Source: an uncultured Oscillospiraceae bacterium
GTDB lineage: Bacteria; Bacillota; Clostridia; Oscillospirales; Oscillospiraceae
Assembly (NCBI GenBank): GCA_944385125.1
Contig: CALWVZ010000016.1
Location: 1-34,678 of the forward strand
Reading direction: 5' to 3'
DNA: 34,678 bases
Shown here: piece by piece, positions 7,220 through 18,591 of the stretch
Numbering within the stretch: position 1 is the stretch's first letter
Layout: the number at the start of each line of letters is the position of its first letter
Program-made: the position numbers and the translations under genes
The notes under the pieces: model-generated
What the model was told of the DNA's origin: nothing
Seen by the model: only the letters and a program-made list of their open reading frames with translations
Database searches by the model: none

Positions 7220-8653
7220 TTATACATTTATATTTGCATTGAACTTTTCTTCAAGAAATGCCTTATTGTCCTCCAGCAGCTGCCGGACCTCTTTCACATA
7301 GCTCTCAGTCTGCTCCACGGCCATGCCGGTAAAGCAGCTTTCGGCGATCACCCGGTCCAGTTCTTCCCGGCTGAGTTTGAAAAGCGGGTCGGCGGCTATA
7401 CGGTCCAGCAGGTCGTTGGAGGCTCCCTCCTGCTTGATGGCCTTGCCCGCCGCCACGGAGTGCTCCCGGATGGCCTCGTGGAGGGTCTGCCGGTCGCCGC
7501 CTTTCTTCACGCAGTACATGAGAATGTTCTCCGTTGCAAAGAAGGGAAGCTCCTCGTTCCAGTGCCTTTCTATGACCTTGGGATAGACCTTGACTCCGCT
7601 GATGACGTTTATATACAAAGTCAGTATGCCGTCCACTGCCAGGAAGGCCTCGGGAATGCTTATGCGCCGGTTGGCGGAGTCGTCCAGGGTGCGCTCCAGC
7701 CACTGGGTCCCGGCAGTCATGGCCGGGTTCATGGCGTCGGCAATGACGAACTTGGAGAGGGAGGCAATACGCTCGCTGCGCATGGGGTTGCGCTTATAGG
7801 CCATGGCTGAGGAACCCACCTGTCCTTCCTCGAAGGGCTCGTCGAATTCCTTAAGATGGGACAGGAGCCTGATGTCACTGGAAAACTTCTGGGCGCTCTG
7901 GGCTATGCCGGAGAGCACGGACAAGGTGAAGTAGTCCACCTTCCTGGTGTAGGTCTGGCCGCTGACGGCGTAGGCGCCGCTGAAGCCCGCCTTCTCCACC
8001 ACCTTTTTCTCCAGAGCCTTCACCTTCTCCCCGTCGCCCCCGAAGAGCTCCAGGAAGCTGGCCCCGGTGCCGGTGGTGCCCCGGCAGCCCAGGAGCTTGA
8101 GATTGCTCAGGCAAAAGTCCAGCTGCTCCAGGTCCAGCGCCAGATCCTGCATCCACAAGGTGGCACGCTTGCCCACGGTGGTGGGCTGGGCGGCCTGGAA
8201 GTGGGTATAGGCCAGGGTGGGCAGATCCTTATATTTTTCCGCAAAGTCCGCAAGGGCGGAGATGGCGTTTAAAAGCAAAGTGCGTATGCGCCTCAGGGCG
8301 TCTCTTTGAAGAATTATATCGGTATTGTCACCCACATAGCAGCTGGTAGCCCCCAGGTGGATGATGGGCTTTGCCTTGGGGCAGGCAAGTCCGTAGGTAT
8401 AGATATGAGCCATGACGTCGTGGCGCACCTCGGCCTCCCGTTTGCGGGCGGTCTCATAGTCTATATCATACAGGTGGGAGCGCATCTCGTCAAGCTGTTC
8501 CTGGCTAATGTCCAGGCCCAGTTCCTTTTCGCTCTCCGCCAATATGAGCCAGAGCTTGCGCCAGGTGGAAAACTTCCTGTCATCGGAGAATATCTCCTGC
8601 ATCTCCCGGCCGGCATAGCGCTTGCACAGGGGATTGTCATATCTGTCCTTCAA
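7220..8653 (-). CDS. purB: Adenylosuccinate lyase
   Basis: 477 residues. It releases fumarate from SAICAR and from adenylosuccinate in purine synthesis. The fumarase/aspartase-superfamily signature GSSAMAYKRNPMRSE is near residues 281-295, and the histidine motif TYTHFQAAQPTT near 154. Length and sequence resemble the longer eukaryote-like PurB group rather than the 430-residue Bacillus type. The start is TTG at 8653, supported by AGGAGG nine bases upstream; there is no in-frame ATG nearby. It lies between glmS and purA with 19-base gaps on both sides. Confidence 0.96.
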   Translation of the reverse strand: MKDRYDNPLCKRYAGREMQEIFSDDRKFSTWRKLWLILAESEKELGLDISQEQLDEMRSHLYDIDYETARKREAEVRHDVMAHIYTYGLACPKAKPIIHLGATSCYVGDNTDIILQRDALRRIRTLLLNAISALADFAEKYKDLPTLAYTHFQAAQPTTVGKRATLWMQDLALDLEQLDFCLSNLKLLGCRGTTGTGASFLELFGGDGEKVKALEKKVVEKAGFSGAYAVSGQTYTRKVDYFTLSVLSGIAQSAQKFSSDIRLLSHLKEFDEPFEEGQVGSSAMAYKRNPMRSERIASLSKFVIADAMNPAMTAGTQWLERTLDDSANRRISIPEAFLAVDGILTLYINVISGVKVYPKVIERHWNEELPFFATENILMYCVKKGGDRQTLHEAIREHSVAAGKAIKQEGASNDLLDRIAADPLFKLSREELDRVIAESCFTGMAVEQTESYVKEVRQLLEDNKAFLEEKFNANINV

Positions 8654-8672
8654 TACCTTTGTCCTCCTTAAG

Positions 8673-10499
8673 CTATTCTACGGTGACGGATTTTGCCAGG
8701 TTCTTAGGTTTATCTATATCGCAGCCCTTGGCCTTCGCCACGTAATAGGCAAAAAGCTGAAGGGGGACGATCTCGGGAATGGGCATGAGCAGCTCGTCGG
8801 TCTCCGGCACCAGCAGCACCTGGTCGGCCTCGGCAAAAATGCGCCGCTGGCTCTCCCTGGCCAGGGCCAGGACCTGGGCGCCCCGGGCCTTCACTTCCTT
8901 CACATTGCTCATAAGCTTATCAAAGAGGGCCTTGTGGCAAGCCAGGGCGACCACAAGCTGCTCCTCGTCTATGAGGGCAATGGTTCCGTGCTTCAGCTCT
9001 CCGGCGGCGTAGGCCTCGGAGTGGACATAGCTTATCTCCTTGAGCTTCAAAGAGGCCTCCATGGCCACAGCATAGTCCAGGTTGCGGCCTATATAGAAGA
9101 GGGAGGTCTTTCCGTAATATTTTTTTGCCAGCTTTTCCACCTGGGAGTTCAGGTCTATGGCCCGCTGGCAGCGCTCCGGCAGCGAACATATGCCTCTCAG
9201 CAGCTGTTTATATCTGGCGTCGTCCAGACGACCCAGTTTCCGGGCAATATACACTGCCAGCAGCTCCAGCACGGCTATCTGGGTGGTATAGCCCTTGGTA
9301 GTGGCCACGGCTATCTCCGGCCCGGCCCAGGTATAGAGCACGCTGTCCGCCAGCTTTGCCACGGTGCTGCCCACTACGTTCACTACAGCCAGGGTCCTGG
9401 CGCCCAGGGACCTGCACTCCTTCATAGCGGCAATGGTGTCTGCCGTCTCCCCCGACTGGGAGATGACGATGAGAAGGGTATGCCCGTCGATTATGGGGCG
9501 GCTGTAGCGCAGCTCGCTGGCCAGCTCCACCCTTGTGGGGATACGGCACAGCTCTTCCATAATGTAGCGGCCCACATATCCCGCATGATAGGCGGAGCCG
9601 CAGGCGGTTATGACTATCTGGTTTATCTCTTTCAGCTGCTTATCTCCCAGTTGAAAGTCCTCCAGATATATCTCCCCGTTTTTGACTCTTGGCTCTATGG
9701 TAGCCTTCAGGGCTCTGGGCTGCTCCATTATCTCCTTGAGCATAAAGTGCTCGTAGCCGCCCTTTTCCGCCGCCTCGGTGTTCCACATCACCCGGGACAG
9801 GGGCTTGGATATCTCCCTGCCCGCCGGATCGAAGACAGTTATCTTATCCGGCGTCAGAGAGGCGAACTCTCCGTCTTCCAGGTAAATTACCGTGCGGGTA
9901 TGGCCGATGAGGGCGGTGACGTCGGAGGCGAAAAAATTCTCTCCCGCTCCAACTCCGAGAATAAGAGGGCTGGCATTTTTTACCGCTATCAGCTCCCCTG
10001 GTCTCTCGTCGCAGAGTATGCCCAGGGCATAAGAGCCCTCAAGGCGAGCCACGGTTTTCATCACGGCCCGTCTCAAATCATCAGTATAATACATATCCAG
10101 CAAATGTACAACCACTTCCGTGTCGGTTTCACTGTAAAAAATGAAACCTTTTGCGGTGAGTTCCTCCCTGAGCTGGGCATAATTTTCTATTATGCCGTTA
10201 TGTACCACTGCAAAATGTCCGTCGTTGGAGATATGGGGATGGGCGTTGGTGACGGTGGGCGCCCCGTGGGTGGCCCAGCGGGTGTGACCTATGCCGCAGC
10301 TGCCGGGCAGGGTCTTGCCACCCTCGGTCAGCTTCACCAGATTTTCCAGGTAACCGCTGCACTTTTCCGTGCGTATCTTTCCGCCGCTCTCCACGGCTAC
10401 GCCCGCCGAGTCATAGCCCCGGTACTCCAAGCGCTTCAGCCCTTCCAAAAGTACCGGCGCCGCCTGCTGGGGGCCGGTAAAACCTACTATGCCGCACAT
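8673..10499 (-). CDS. glmS: Glutamine-fructose-6-phosphate aminotransferase (isomerizing)
   Basis: 608 residues. It makes glucosamine-6-phosphate from fructose-6-phosphate and glutamine, the entry to peptidoglycan precursors. It has the N-terminal class II glutaminase with Cys2 nucleophile (MCGIVGF) and GHTRWATHG near 71, two SIS sugar-isomerase domains (ISQSGETADT near 345; SEAYAAGELKHG near 495), and the C-terminal KSVTVE tail. GGAGGGA precedes the ATG. In many Firmicutes glmS carries a self-cleaving ribozyme in its leader. Here only 37 bases separate it from pyrG, so no ribozyme fits and control must come from elsewhere. Confidence 0.97.
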   Translation of the reverse strand: MCGIVGFTGPQQAAPVLLEGLKRLEYRGYDSAGVAVESGGKIRTEKCSGYLENLVKLTEGGKTLPGSCGIGHTRWATHGAPTVTNAHPHISNDGHFAVVHNGIIENYAQLREELTAKGFIFYSETDTEVVVHLLDMYYTDDLRRAVMKTVARLEGSYALGILCDERPGELIAVKNASPLILGVGAGENFFASDVTALIGHTRTVIYLEDGEFASLTPDKITVFDPAGREISKPLSRVMWNTEAAEKGGYEHFMLKEIMEQPRALKATIEPRVKNGEIYLEDFQLGDKQLKEINQIVITACGSAYHAGYVGRYIMEELCRIPTRVELASELRYSRPIIDGHTLLIVISQSGETADTIAAMKECRSLGARTLAVVNVVGSTVAKLADSVLYTWAGPEIAVATTKGYTTQIAVLELLAVYIARKLGRLDDARYKQLLRGICSLPERCQRAIDLNSQVEKLAKKYYGKTSLFYIGRNLDYAVAMEASLKLKEISYVHSEAYAAGELKHGTIALIDEEQLVVALACHKALFDKLMSNVKEVKARGAQVLALARESQRRIFAEADQVLLVPETDELLMPIPEIVPLQLFAYYVAKAKGCDIDKPKNLAKSVTVE

Positions 10500-10536
10500 A
10501 TGAAATCCCTCCTGTTCTGTAATGCTCTTGGCTATC

Positions 10537-12171
<1,635 letters not shown>

Positions 12172-12756
12172 TTATTCATAGGTTTTAATTATGTTCCCGG
12201 CCATCTGCCGCTTGCTTATCCGCAGGTCCATGGCCTGCTTTTCAATGTATCTCTGGGCCTCCGCCTCCGTCATGCTCAGGCACTCTATCAGCAGCCACTT
12301 GGCGTGGTTGACCAGCCTTATCTCCTCTATTTTTTCCTCTACGGTCTGCTGCTTGCCCTCCAGCTTACGCATGCGCTCCCGGGCCGTGCAGAGTATTTTC
12401 AGGTACTGGCCCAGCAGCTGGGAGGAGGTGGGCTTGGAGAGGGTAAAGACCCCGTACTCCATGACCTCGCTGTACACGTCGTTATATATATCGCTCTTTA
12501 CCAGCAGCAGCACTGCCGCCGGCCCCTGGGCACAGATATCCACCGCCAGCCGTGAGCCCAGGTCGTCAGGCAGCGGGGCGTTTATTATCACTATGTCAAA
12601 GCTCCGTTCCAGCAGCTCCCGCCGGGCCGAGGCCACGCTGCCCACGGTGGATACCGGCCAGTACTCGCTCACCGGCAGCAGGGAAGCCATGGCGGTATTG
12701 AAATTTTGGGACGCCGATACTATAAGCACACTGTAGGTCCGCTCCTGAAATATCAC
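12172..12756 (-). CDS. ANTAR-domain RNA-binding antiterminator with degenerate receiver
   Basis: About 194 residues from the GTG at 12756, chosen because GGGAGGTGA lies just upstream; GTG codons at 12774 and 12765 are in frame but badly spaced. The N-terminal half has a response-regulator fold but lacks the acidic pocket (LIVSAS instead of LIVDDE-like), and the phosphoacceptor position reads IIN in FDIVIINAPLPDD. It is therefore probably not phosphorylated. A coiled-coil linker (ARERMRKLEGKQQTVEEKIEE) leads to the ANTAR three-helix domain with its hallmark AKWLLIECLSMTEAEAQRYI. ANTAR proteins such as EutV and NasR bind paired hairpins in nascent RNA and prevent termination. It sits directly behind glnA, with terminator hairpins in the leaders of both divergent glutamine synthetase genes. 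Confidence 0.9.
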   Translation of the reverse strand: MIFQERTYSVLIVSASQNFNTAMASLLPVSEYWPVSTVGSVASARRELLERSFDIVIINAPLPDDLGSRLAVDICAQGPAAVLLLVKSDIYNDVYSEVMEYGVFTLSKPTSSQLLGQYLKILCTARERMRKLEGKQQTVEEKIEEIRLVNHAKWLLIECLSMTEAEAQRYIEKQAMDLRISKRQMAGNIIKTYE

Positions 12757-12786
12757 CGGCTTCACCTCCCTCACTCCAGCTAAGGC

Positions 12787-13995
12787 TCAGGTGCAGTACA
12801 TCTTTATAAGCTCTTCAGGCAGCCGCTCCCTTACCAGGGCGCAGTCCAGCGCCGCCGCCTTGGCAGCCTCCAGGCTTTCCGGCAGCCTCCTGAATTTTGC
12901 CAGCACCTGGGGCGTGGCGGAGAAGAGGTTTATATCCGCACTCTCAGGCAGCTGCATCTTTTTCTCTATCCCCTCCAGACCCGCATAGATGAGCAGGGCA
13001 AAGGCCAGGTAGGGGTTGGCCGCCGGGTCCGGGGAGCGCAGCTCCGCCCGCTTGAACTCCCCTTCCGCCGCCGGGATGCGGATGAGCTGGGAGCGGTTCT
13101 GGCTGGACCAGGAGATATAGCCTGGGGCTTTGTTCCCTCCCAGGCGTTCATAGGATTCCCGGCAGGGGTTGAGGAAAGCTGTCAGGCCCTCGATCTTGTC
13201 CATTATTCCCGCTATCGCCATAGACATGCAGTCCTCTCCGTTCCGGCTGCGCACGGCAAAATTCACATGCATGCCGCTGCCCGCCTTCTCTTTCAGGGGC
13301 TTTGGGCTGAAATCTGCGGTCAGGCCGTTGCGGGCCGCCACGGTCTTCACTATGGATTTGAAGATCACTGCGTTGTCGGCAGCGGCCACAGCCCCGGCAT
13401 AGCGGAAGTCTATCTCGTTTTGTCCCGGCCCCTCCTCATGGTGGGAGCACTCCGGCAAGATGCCCATCTCTTCCATCATCAGGCAGATCTCCCTGCGTAC
13501 CGTCTCGCCCTTGTCCTCCGGGGCTATGTCCATGTAGCCCGCCTGGTCGTGAGGCAGCTTCGTGGGCTCGCCCTGGAGATCATTTTTAAATAAGTAGAAC
13601 TCCATCTCCGGCCCGAAGGTGAAGACCACTCCCCTCTTCTCCGCCTCCGCTACGGCTCTTTTCAGGATGGCCCGGGTATCGCACTCAAAGGGAGCGCCGT
13701 CAGGATAGTAGATGTCGCAGAACATTCTGACGACCTTGCCGGTCTCCGGCCTCCAGGGCAGCAGAGTCAGGGTCGCCGGCTCAGGGCGCAGCATCAGGTC
13801 CGAGCGCACCGCTCCGCCGAAGCCGGCGATGGCCGAGCCGTCGATGGCTATGCCGTAGCCGAAAGCACGCTCCAGTTCCCGGGGCATTATAACTATATTT
13901 TTTTGTCTGCCGAACACGTCGCAGAAAGCCAGGCGAATCATCTTCACATCGGCCTCTCTGGCGTATTGCATCACTTCCTGGGCGGAATAATCCAT
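12787..13995 (-). CDS. glnA: Glutamine synthetase, short type I
   Basis: 402 residues. It forms glutamine from glutamate, ammonia and ATP. The beta-grasp N-domain contains IDGSAIAGF (Asp50-loop equivalent); the catalytic domain contains FGPEMEFYLF, SHHEEGPGQNEIDF, KAGSGMHVNF and SSQNRSQLIRIP, all metal- or substrate-binding signatures. It is about 40 residues shorter than the 443-residue Bacillus enzyme. There is a deletion after GSGMH, and the C-terminal tail past ERLPEELIKMYCT is absent; that tail is where Bacillus GS is feedback-inhibited and contacts TnrA/GlnR. No adenylylation-type Tyr loop is visible. It is the first gene of the minus-strand operon, with a strong promoter and a hairpin-bearing leader. 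Confidence 0.94.
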   Translation of the reverse strand: MDYSAQEVMQYAREADVKMIRLAFCDVFGRQKNIVIMPRELERAFGYGIAIDGSAIAGFGGAVRSDLMLRPEPATLTLLPWRPETGKVVRMFCDIYYPDGAPFECDTRAILKRAVAEAEKRGVVFTFGPEMEFYLFKNDLQGEPTKLPHDQAGYMDIAPEDKGETVRREICLMMEEMGILPECSHHEEGPGQNEIDFRYAGAVAAADNAVIFKSIVKTVAARNGLTADFSPKPLKEKAGSGMHVNFAVRSRNGEDCMSMAIAGIMDKIEGLTAFLNPCRESYERLGGNKAPGYISWSSQNRSQLIRIPAAEGEFKRAELRSPDPAANPYLAFALLIYAGLEGIEKKMQLPESADINLFSATPQVLAKFRRLPESLEAAKAAALDCALVRERLPEELIKMYCT

Positions 13996-14027
13996 GGTAT
14001 CGTCCCCTTTAGTAATACTTGATGCTT

Positions 14028-14077
14028 AAAATAAAAACCGTCCATCGGAAAAAAGGTGCATGAACCCCCGATGAACG
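14028..14077 (-). terminator. Leader attenuator hairpin of glnA
   Basis: On the minus strand CGTTCATCGG (14077-14068) pairs with CCGATGGACG (14048-14039), ten pairs with one G-U, followed by GTTTTTATTTTA. It lies between the glnA promoter and its ATG, so it would stop transcription before the gene unless prevented. No gene reads into it from upstream, which argues against an ordinary 3' terminator. Confidence 0.75.
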
Positions 14078-14095
14078 TCTTTGTCCATAAAGCGA

Positions 14096-14124
14096 ATACT
14101 ATCACAAGTTATTTTCCTTGTCAA
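14096..14124 (-). promoter_or_regulatory. Promoter of the glnA-nadE operon
   Basis: On the minus strand TTGACA (14124-14119), a 17-base spacer, TAGTAT (14101-14096). The predicted start is about 14088, roughly ten bases before the attenuator stem. Confidence 0.85.
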
Positions 14125-14222
14125 TCTTTCGCTTAGCCGGCAAAAGCTTTCGTTTTTGTACACAAAATACAGATGTGTTTAAAAGCTTTTTTCTATAATG
14201 ACGGAAAAAAATTTTTCCGCCC

Positions 14223-14251
14223 TTGACAATTCCCTCCATTGAGTGTATATT
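14223..14251 (+). promoter_or_regulatory. Promoter of glnN
   Basis: TTGACA (14223-14228), 17-base spacer, TATATT (14246-14251). The start is expected near 14258, immediately before the attenuator at 14262. The leader to the ATG is about 170 bases. Confidence 0.87.
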
Positions 14252-14261
14252 ACGCCCCATG

Positions 14262-14319
14262 AAAAGGCGCTGATGCCTCAGAGGATAGCTCTGACCCATC
14301 GGCGCCTTTTCTTTTTATT
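14262..14319 (+). terminator. Leader attenuator hairpin of glnN
   Basis: AAAAGGCGCTGAT (14262-14274) pairs with ATCGGCGCCTTTT (14298-14310) across 13 positions with one G-U. Inside it TCAGAG/CTCTGA forms a second stem with a five-base loop. CTTTTTATT follows. An alternative small hairpin, AGGC-GCTGAT-GCCT with a six-base loop, would use the 5' arm and disrupt the terminator. That is the architecture of an attenuator sited between promoter and gene. Confidence 0.82.
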
Positions 14320-14430
14320 ACTCCTCAGTGATAAAAAAGTTGTGGCCCTGTCCCCCTCCGCCCCTACGGGGCGCCGGGGAATAGCGGTCAAAGCCGAAGC
14401 TATCGCTGAATAATGAAAGGAAGAAATATT

Positions 14431-16524
<2,094 letters not shown>

Positions 16525-16603
16525 CAGGTCCGGGGCGGCAAGTCGGTTTTACCGTAGCCTTCTTTATAAAAATCAGTTTTGCTTCGTTTGCAGTTTAAAA
16601 CCG

Positions 16604-16868
16604 AATAGGGAAAAAGGCGTTTGAGTCAGGAGAAGTAAACCGGGACACCGCTTTCAGAGAGCGCAGGGCAGCTGTAAACTGCGCAGCAGGCCCCGGAAGA
16701 ATAACACCTGACGAGCTTCCAGCCGAAAGACTCCGTTTAGTAGGCGAGACGCAGCCCGGCGTTAAGGGCATAAAAGAGAACAAAAATAGGTGGCACCGCG
16801 AGAAGCAGCACTTGCCCTATTGGATGCTGTATCTTTAAATCCGTGCAGGGGGACTTGTCCCCCTGCAC
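16604..16868 (+). ncRNA. T-box riboswitch, Asn-specific, in the asnB leader
   Basis: The hallmark AGGTGGCACCGCG is at 16788-16800. The antiterminator can be drawn in full: AATAGG (16785-16790) with CCTATT (16816-16821), bulge TGGCACC, and an upper stem GCGAG/CTTGC. In Stem I, GTCAGG (16625-16630) pairs with CCTGAC (16707-16712); the internal loop has AGAAGTA on one side and AATAACA on the other, giving specifier AAC (16703-16705), an asparagine codon. The base of TGGN opposite the tRNA discriminator is C, matching the G73 of tRNA-Asn. Uncharged tRNA-Asn would therefore turn on asnB. The 5' boundary is approximate. Confidence 0.93.
16843..16868 (+). terminator. GC-rich hairpin ending the T-box leader
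   Basis: Perfect 12-base arms GTGCAGGGGGAC and its complement around TT. It is followed only by CTTAAATTG, not a real U-tract, and does not overlap the antiterminator, so its role as the regulated terminator is uncertain. Confidence 0.5.
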
Positions 16869-16910
16869 CTTAAATTGCCCGCCGTCTAACGGCAGAACAG
16901 GAGAGATATT

Positions 16911-18491
16911 ATGTGTTCGATAATGGGTTACTGCGGCAGCGGCCTCAGCTATGAGGAATTCAAAAAGCACTTTGACGCCACCATTTCCCGTGGCCCTGAC
17001 GACAGCCGCATCATTGACACCGGCATGGGCCTTATGGGTTTTCACCGTCTGGCCATCATGGGCCTGAGCCCTGAGGGCATGCAGCCCTTTGAATACCACG
17101 GCAGCTATGTGGTTTGCAACGGCGAAATCTACGGCTTTGAGAAGTTCAAGGCGGAGCTTGCCGCAGAGGGCTTCCATTTTGTCAGCGGCTCCGACTGCGA
17201 GGTGCTGCTGCCCCTATACGAGAAATACGGCACGGATATGTTCCGTATGCTGGACGCCGAGTTTGCCCTGGTCCTCTTTGACAGTTCATCCGGCAGCTAC
17301 ATCGCCGCCCGGGACCCCATCGGTATCCGGCCTTTGTACTACGGCTACGACGAGGCGGGAGTGATAGTTTTTGCCAGCGAGCCCAAGAACCTGGTTGGCC
17401 TCTGCGGCCGCATACTCCCCTTCCCTCCCGGCCACTACTATAAGGACGGCGAGTTCCACTGCTACCGGGACATCTCCGCTCCCCAGGGCCTTATCTGCGA
17501 CGGGCTGGACACTGTCTGCAAGAACATCCACGACAAGCTCTGCGCCGCTGTGGAAAAGCGCCTGGTCTCCGACGCCAAGGTGGGCTTTCTCCTCTCCGGC
17601 GGGCTGGACTCCTCCCTGGTCTGCGCCATTGCCCAGCAGAAGTCCCACCTTCCCATCCGCACCTTTGCCATCGGCATGAGCGAAGACGCCATAGACCTTA
17701 AGTACGCAAAGCAGGTCGCCGACTACATCGGCAGCGACCACACCGAGGTAATCATGACCCGCTGGCAGGTGCTGGAGGCCCTGGAGGATGTGATCCATCT
17801 TCTGGGGACCTACGACATCACCACCATCCGGGCCAGCATGGGCATGTATCTGCTGTGCAAGTGGATACACGAGAACACCGACATCCGGGTGCTTCTCACC
17901 GGCGAAGTCTCCGACGAGCTCTTCGGCTACAAATACACCGACTTTGCCCCCTCCGCCAGAGAGTTCCAGAAAGAGGCGGAAAAGCGGGTTCGGGAGCTGC
18001 ACATGTACGACGTATTGAGAGCCGACCGCTGCATCTCCGTAAACTCCCTGGAGGCCCGGGTGCCCTTCGGCGATCTGGACTTTGTGGAATACGTGATGAG
18101 TCTTGACCCGGCCATGAAGATAAACCGCTACGGCAAGGGCAAGTATCTCCTTCGCCGCTCCTTTGAGGGAGATTATCTCCCCCACGACATCCTCTACCGG
18201 GAGAAGGCCGCCTTCTCCGACGCCGTGGGCCACTCCATGGTTGACCACCTGAAGGCCTATGCCGAGAGCTATTACAGCGACGCAGAGCACGAAAAGCTCC
18301 GGCGGAAATACCGCCACGCCCGGCCCTTCACCAAGGAGTCCCTGCTCTACCGGGAGATATTCGAGAAGTACTACCCCGGCCAGTCCGGCATGGTGGCGGA
18401 CTTCTGGATGCCCAACAAGAGCTGGGCAGGCTGCGACGTGAACGACCCCTCCGCCAGAGCGCTTTCCAACTACGGCGCCAGCGGCATGTGA
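16911..18491 (+). CDS. asnB: Asparagine synthase, glutamine-hydrolysing
   Basis: 526 residues. It makes asparagine from aspartate, glutamine and ATP. The N-terminal glutaminase has Cys2 (MCSIMGYC), a RGPDDSRI motif and ICNGEIY-like VVCNGEIYGF. The C-terminal synthetase PP-loop is LLSGGLDSSLV near residues 226-236, followed by TGEVSDELFGY and LEARVPFGDLDFVEYV. Length matches the AsnB type of E. coli and eukaryotes (about 555). The ribosome site AGGAGAG precedes ATG, so the start is firm and leaves Cys2 as the mature N-terminus. The Asn T-box in the leader supports the substrate assignment independently. Confidence 0.97.
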   Translation: MCSIMGYCGSGLSYEEFKKHFDATISRGPDDSRIIDTGMGLMGFHRLAIMGLSPEGMQPFEYHGSYVVCNGEIYGFEKFKAELAAEGFHFVSGSDCEVLLPLYEKYGTDMFRMLDAEFALVLFDSSSGSYIAARDPIGIRPLYYGYDEAGVIVFASEPKNLVGLCGRILPFPPGHYYKDGEFHCYRDISAPQGLICDGLDTVCKNIHDKLCAAVEKRLVSDAKVGFLLSGGLDSSLVCAIAQQKSHLPIRTFAIGMSEDAIDLKYAKQVADYIGSDHTEVIMTRWQVLEALEDVIHLLGTYDITTIRASMGMYLLCKWIHENTDIRVLLTGEVSDELFGYKYTDFAPSAREFQKEAEKRVRELHMYDVLRADRCISVNSLEARVPFGDLDFVEYVMSLDPAMKINRYGKGKYLLRRSFEGDYLPHDILYREKAAFSDAVGHSMVDHLKAYAESYYSDAEHEKLRRKYRHARPFTKESLLYREIFEKYYPGQSGMVADFWMPNKSWAGCDVNDPSARALSNYGASGM

Positions 18492-18533
18492 TGGTCTGCA
18501 GCGCATCCGCTATATGACACGGCAACACAGTAT

Positions 18534-18569
18534 CTGCCCCCGGTCACGGGAAACCGTGACCGGGGGCAG
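18534..18569. terminator. Perfect 16-bp hairpin between convergent genes
   Basis: CTGCCCCCGGTCACGG (18534-18549), a GAAA tetraloop, and the exact complement (18554-18569). There is no U-tract on either strand. Its position, 43 bases after asnB and 22 before the convergent gene end, suggests a two-sided transcript end or stabiliser. Confidence 0.6.
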
Positions 18570-18591
18570 GTCGTCTCCGGGGCGGCTCTTT

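Noticed and set aside
10500-10536. glmS ribozyme expected upstream of glmS
   Set aside because: Only 37 bases separate pyrG and glmS, far too short for the ribozyme.
14039-14077. Resemblance of GTTCATC...GGACGG in the glnA leader to glutamine riboswitch sequence
   Set aside because: The two pieces pair with each other as a simple hairpin; the three-way junction and the conserved GGAAGUAGG-type core I would expect are not there.
14079-14092. A hairpin CTTT-ATGGAC-AAAG (minus) with an ANTAR-like AnnGnn six-base loop near the glnA promoter
   Set aside because: The predicted transcription start (about 14088-14090) falls inside the hairpin, so the RNA would lack its 5' arm. Worth revisiting only if the start maps upstream.
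14102-14299. A 65-codon minus-strand open frame between the glutamine synthetases
   Set aside because: It overlaps both promoters and the glnN attenuator, and has no family features.
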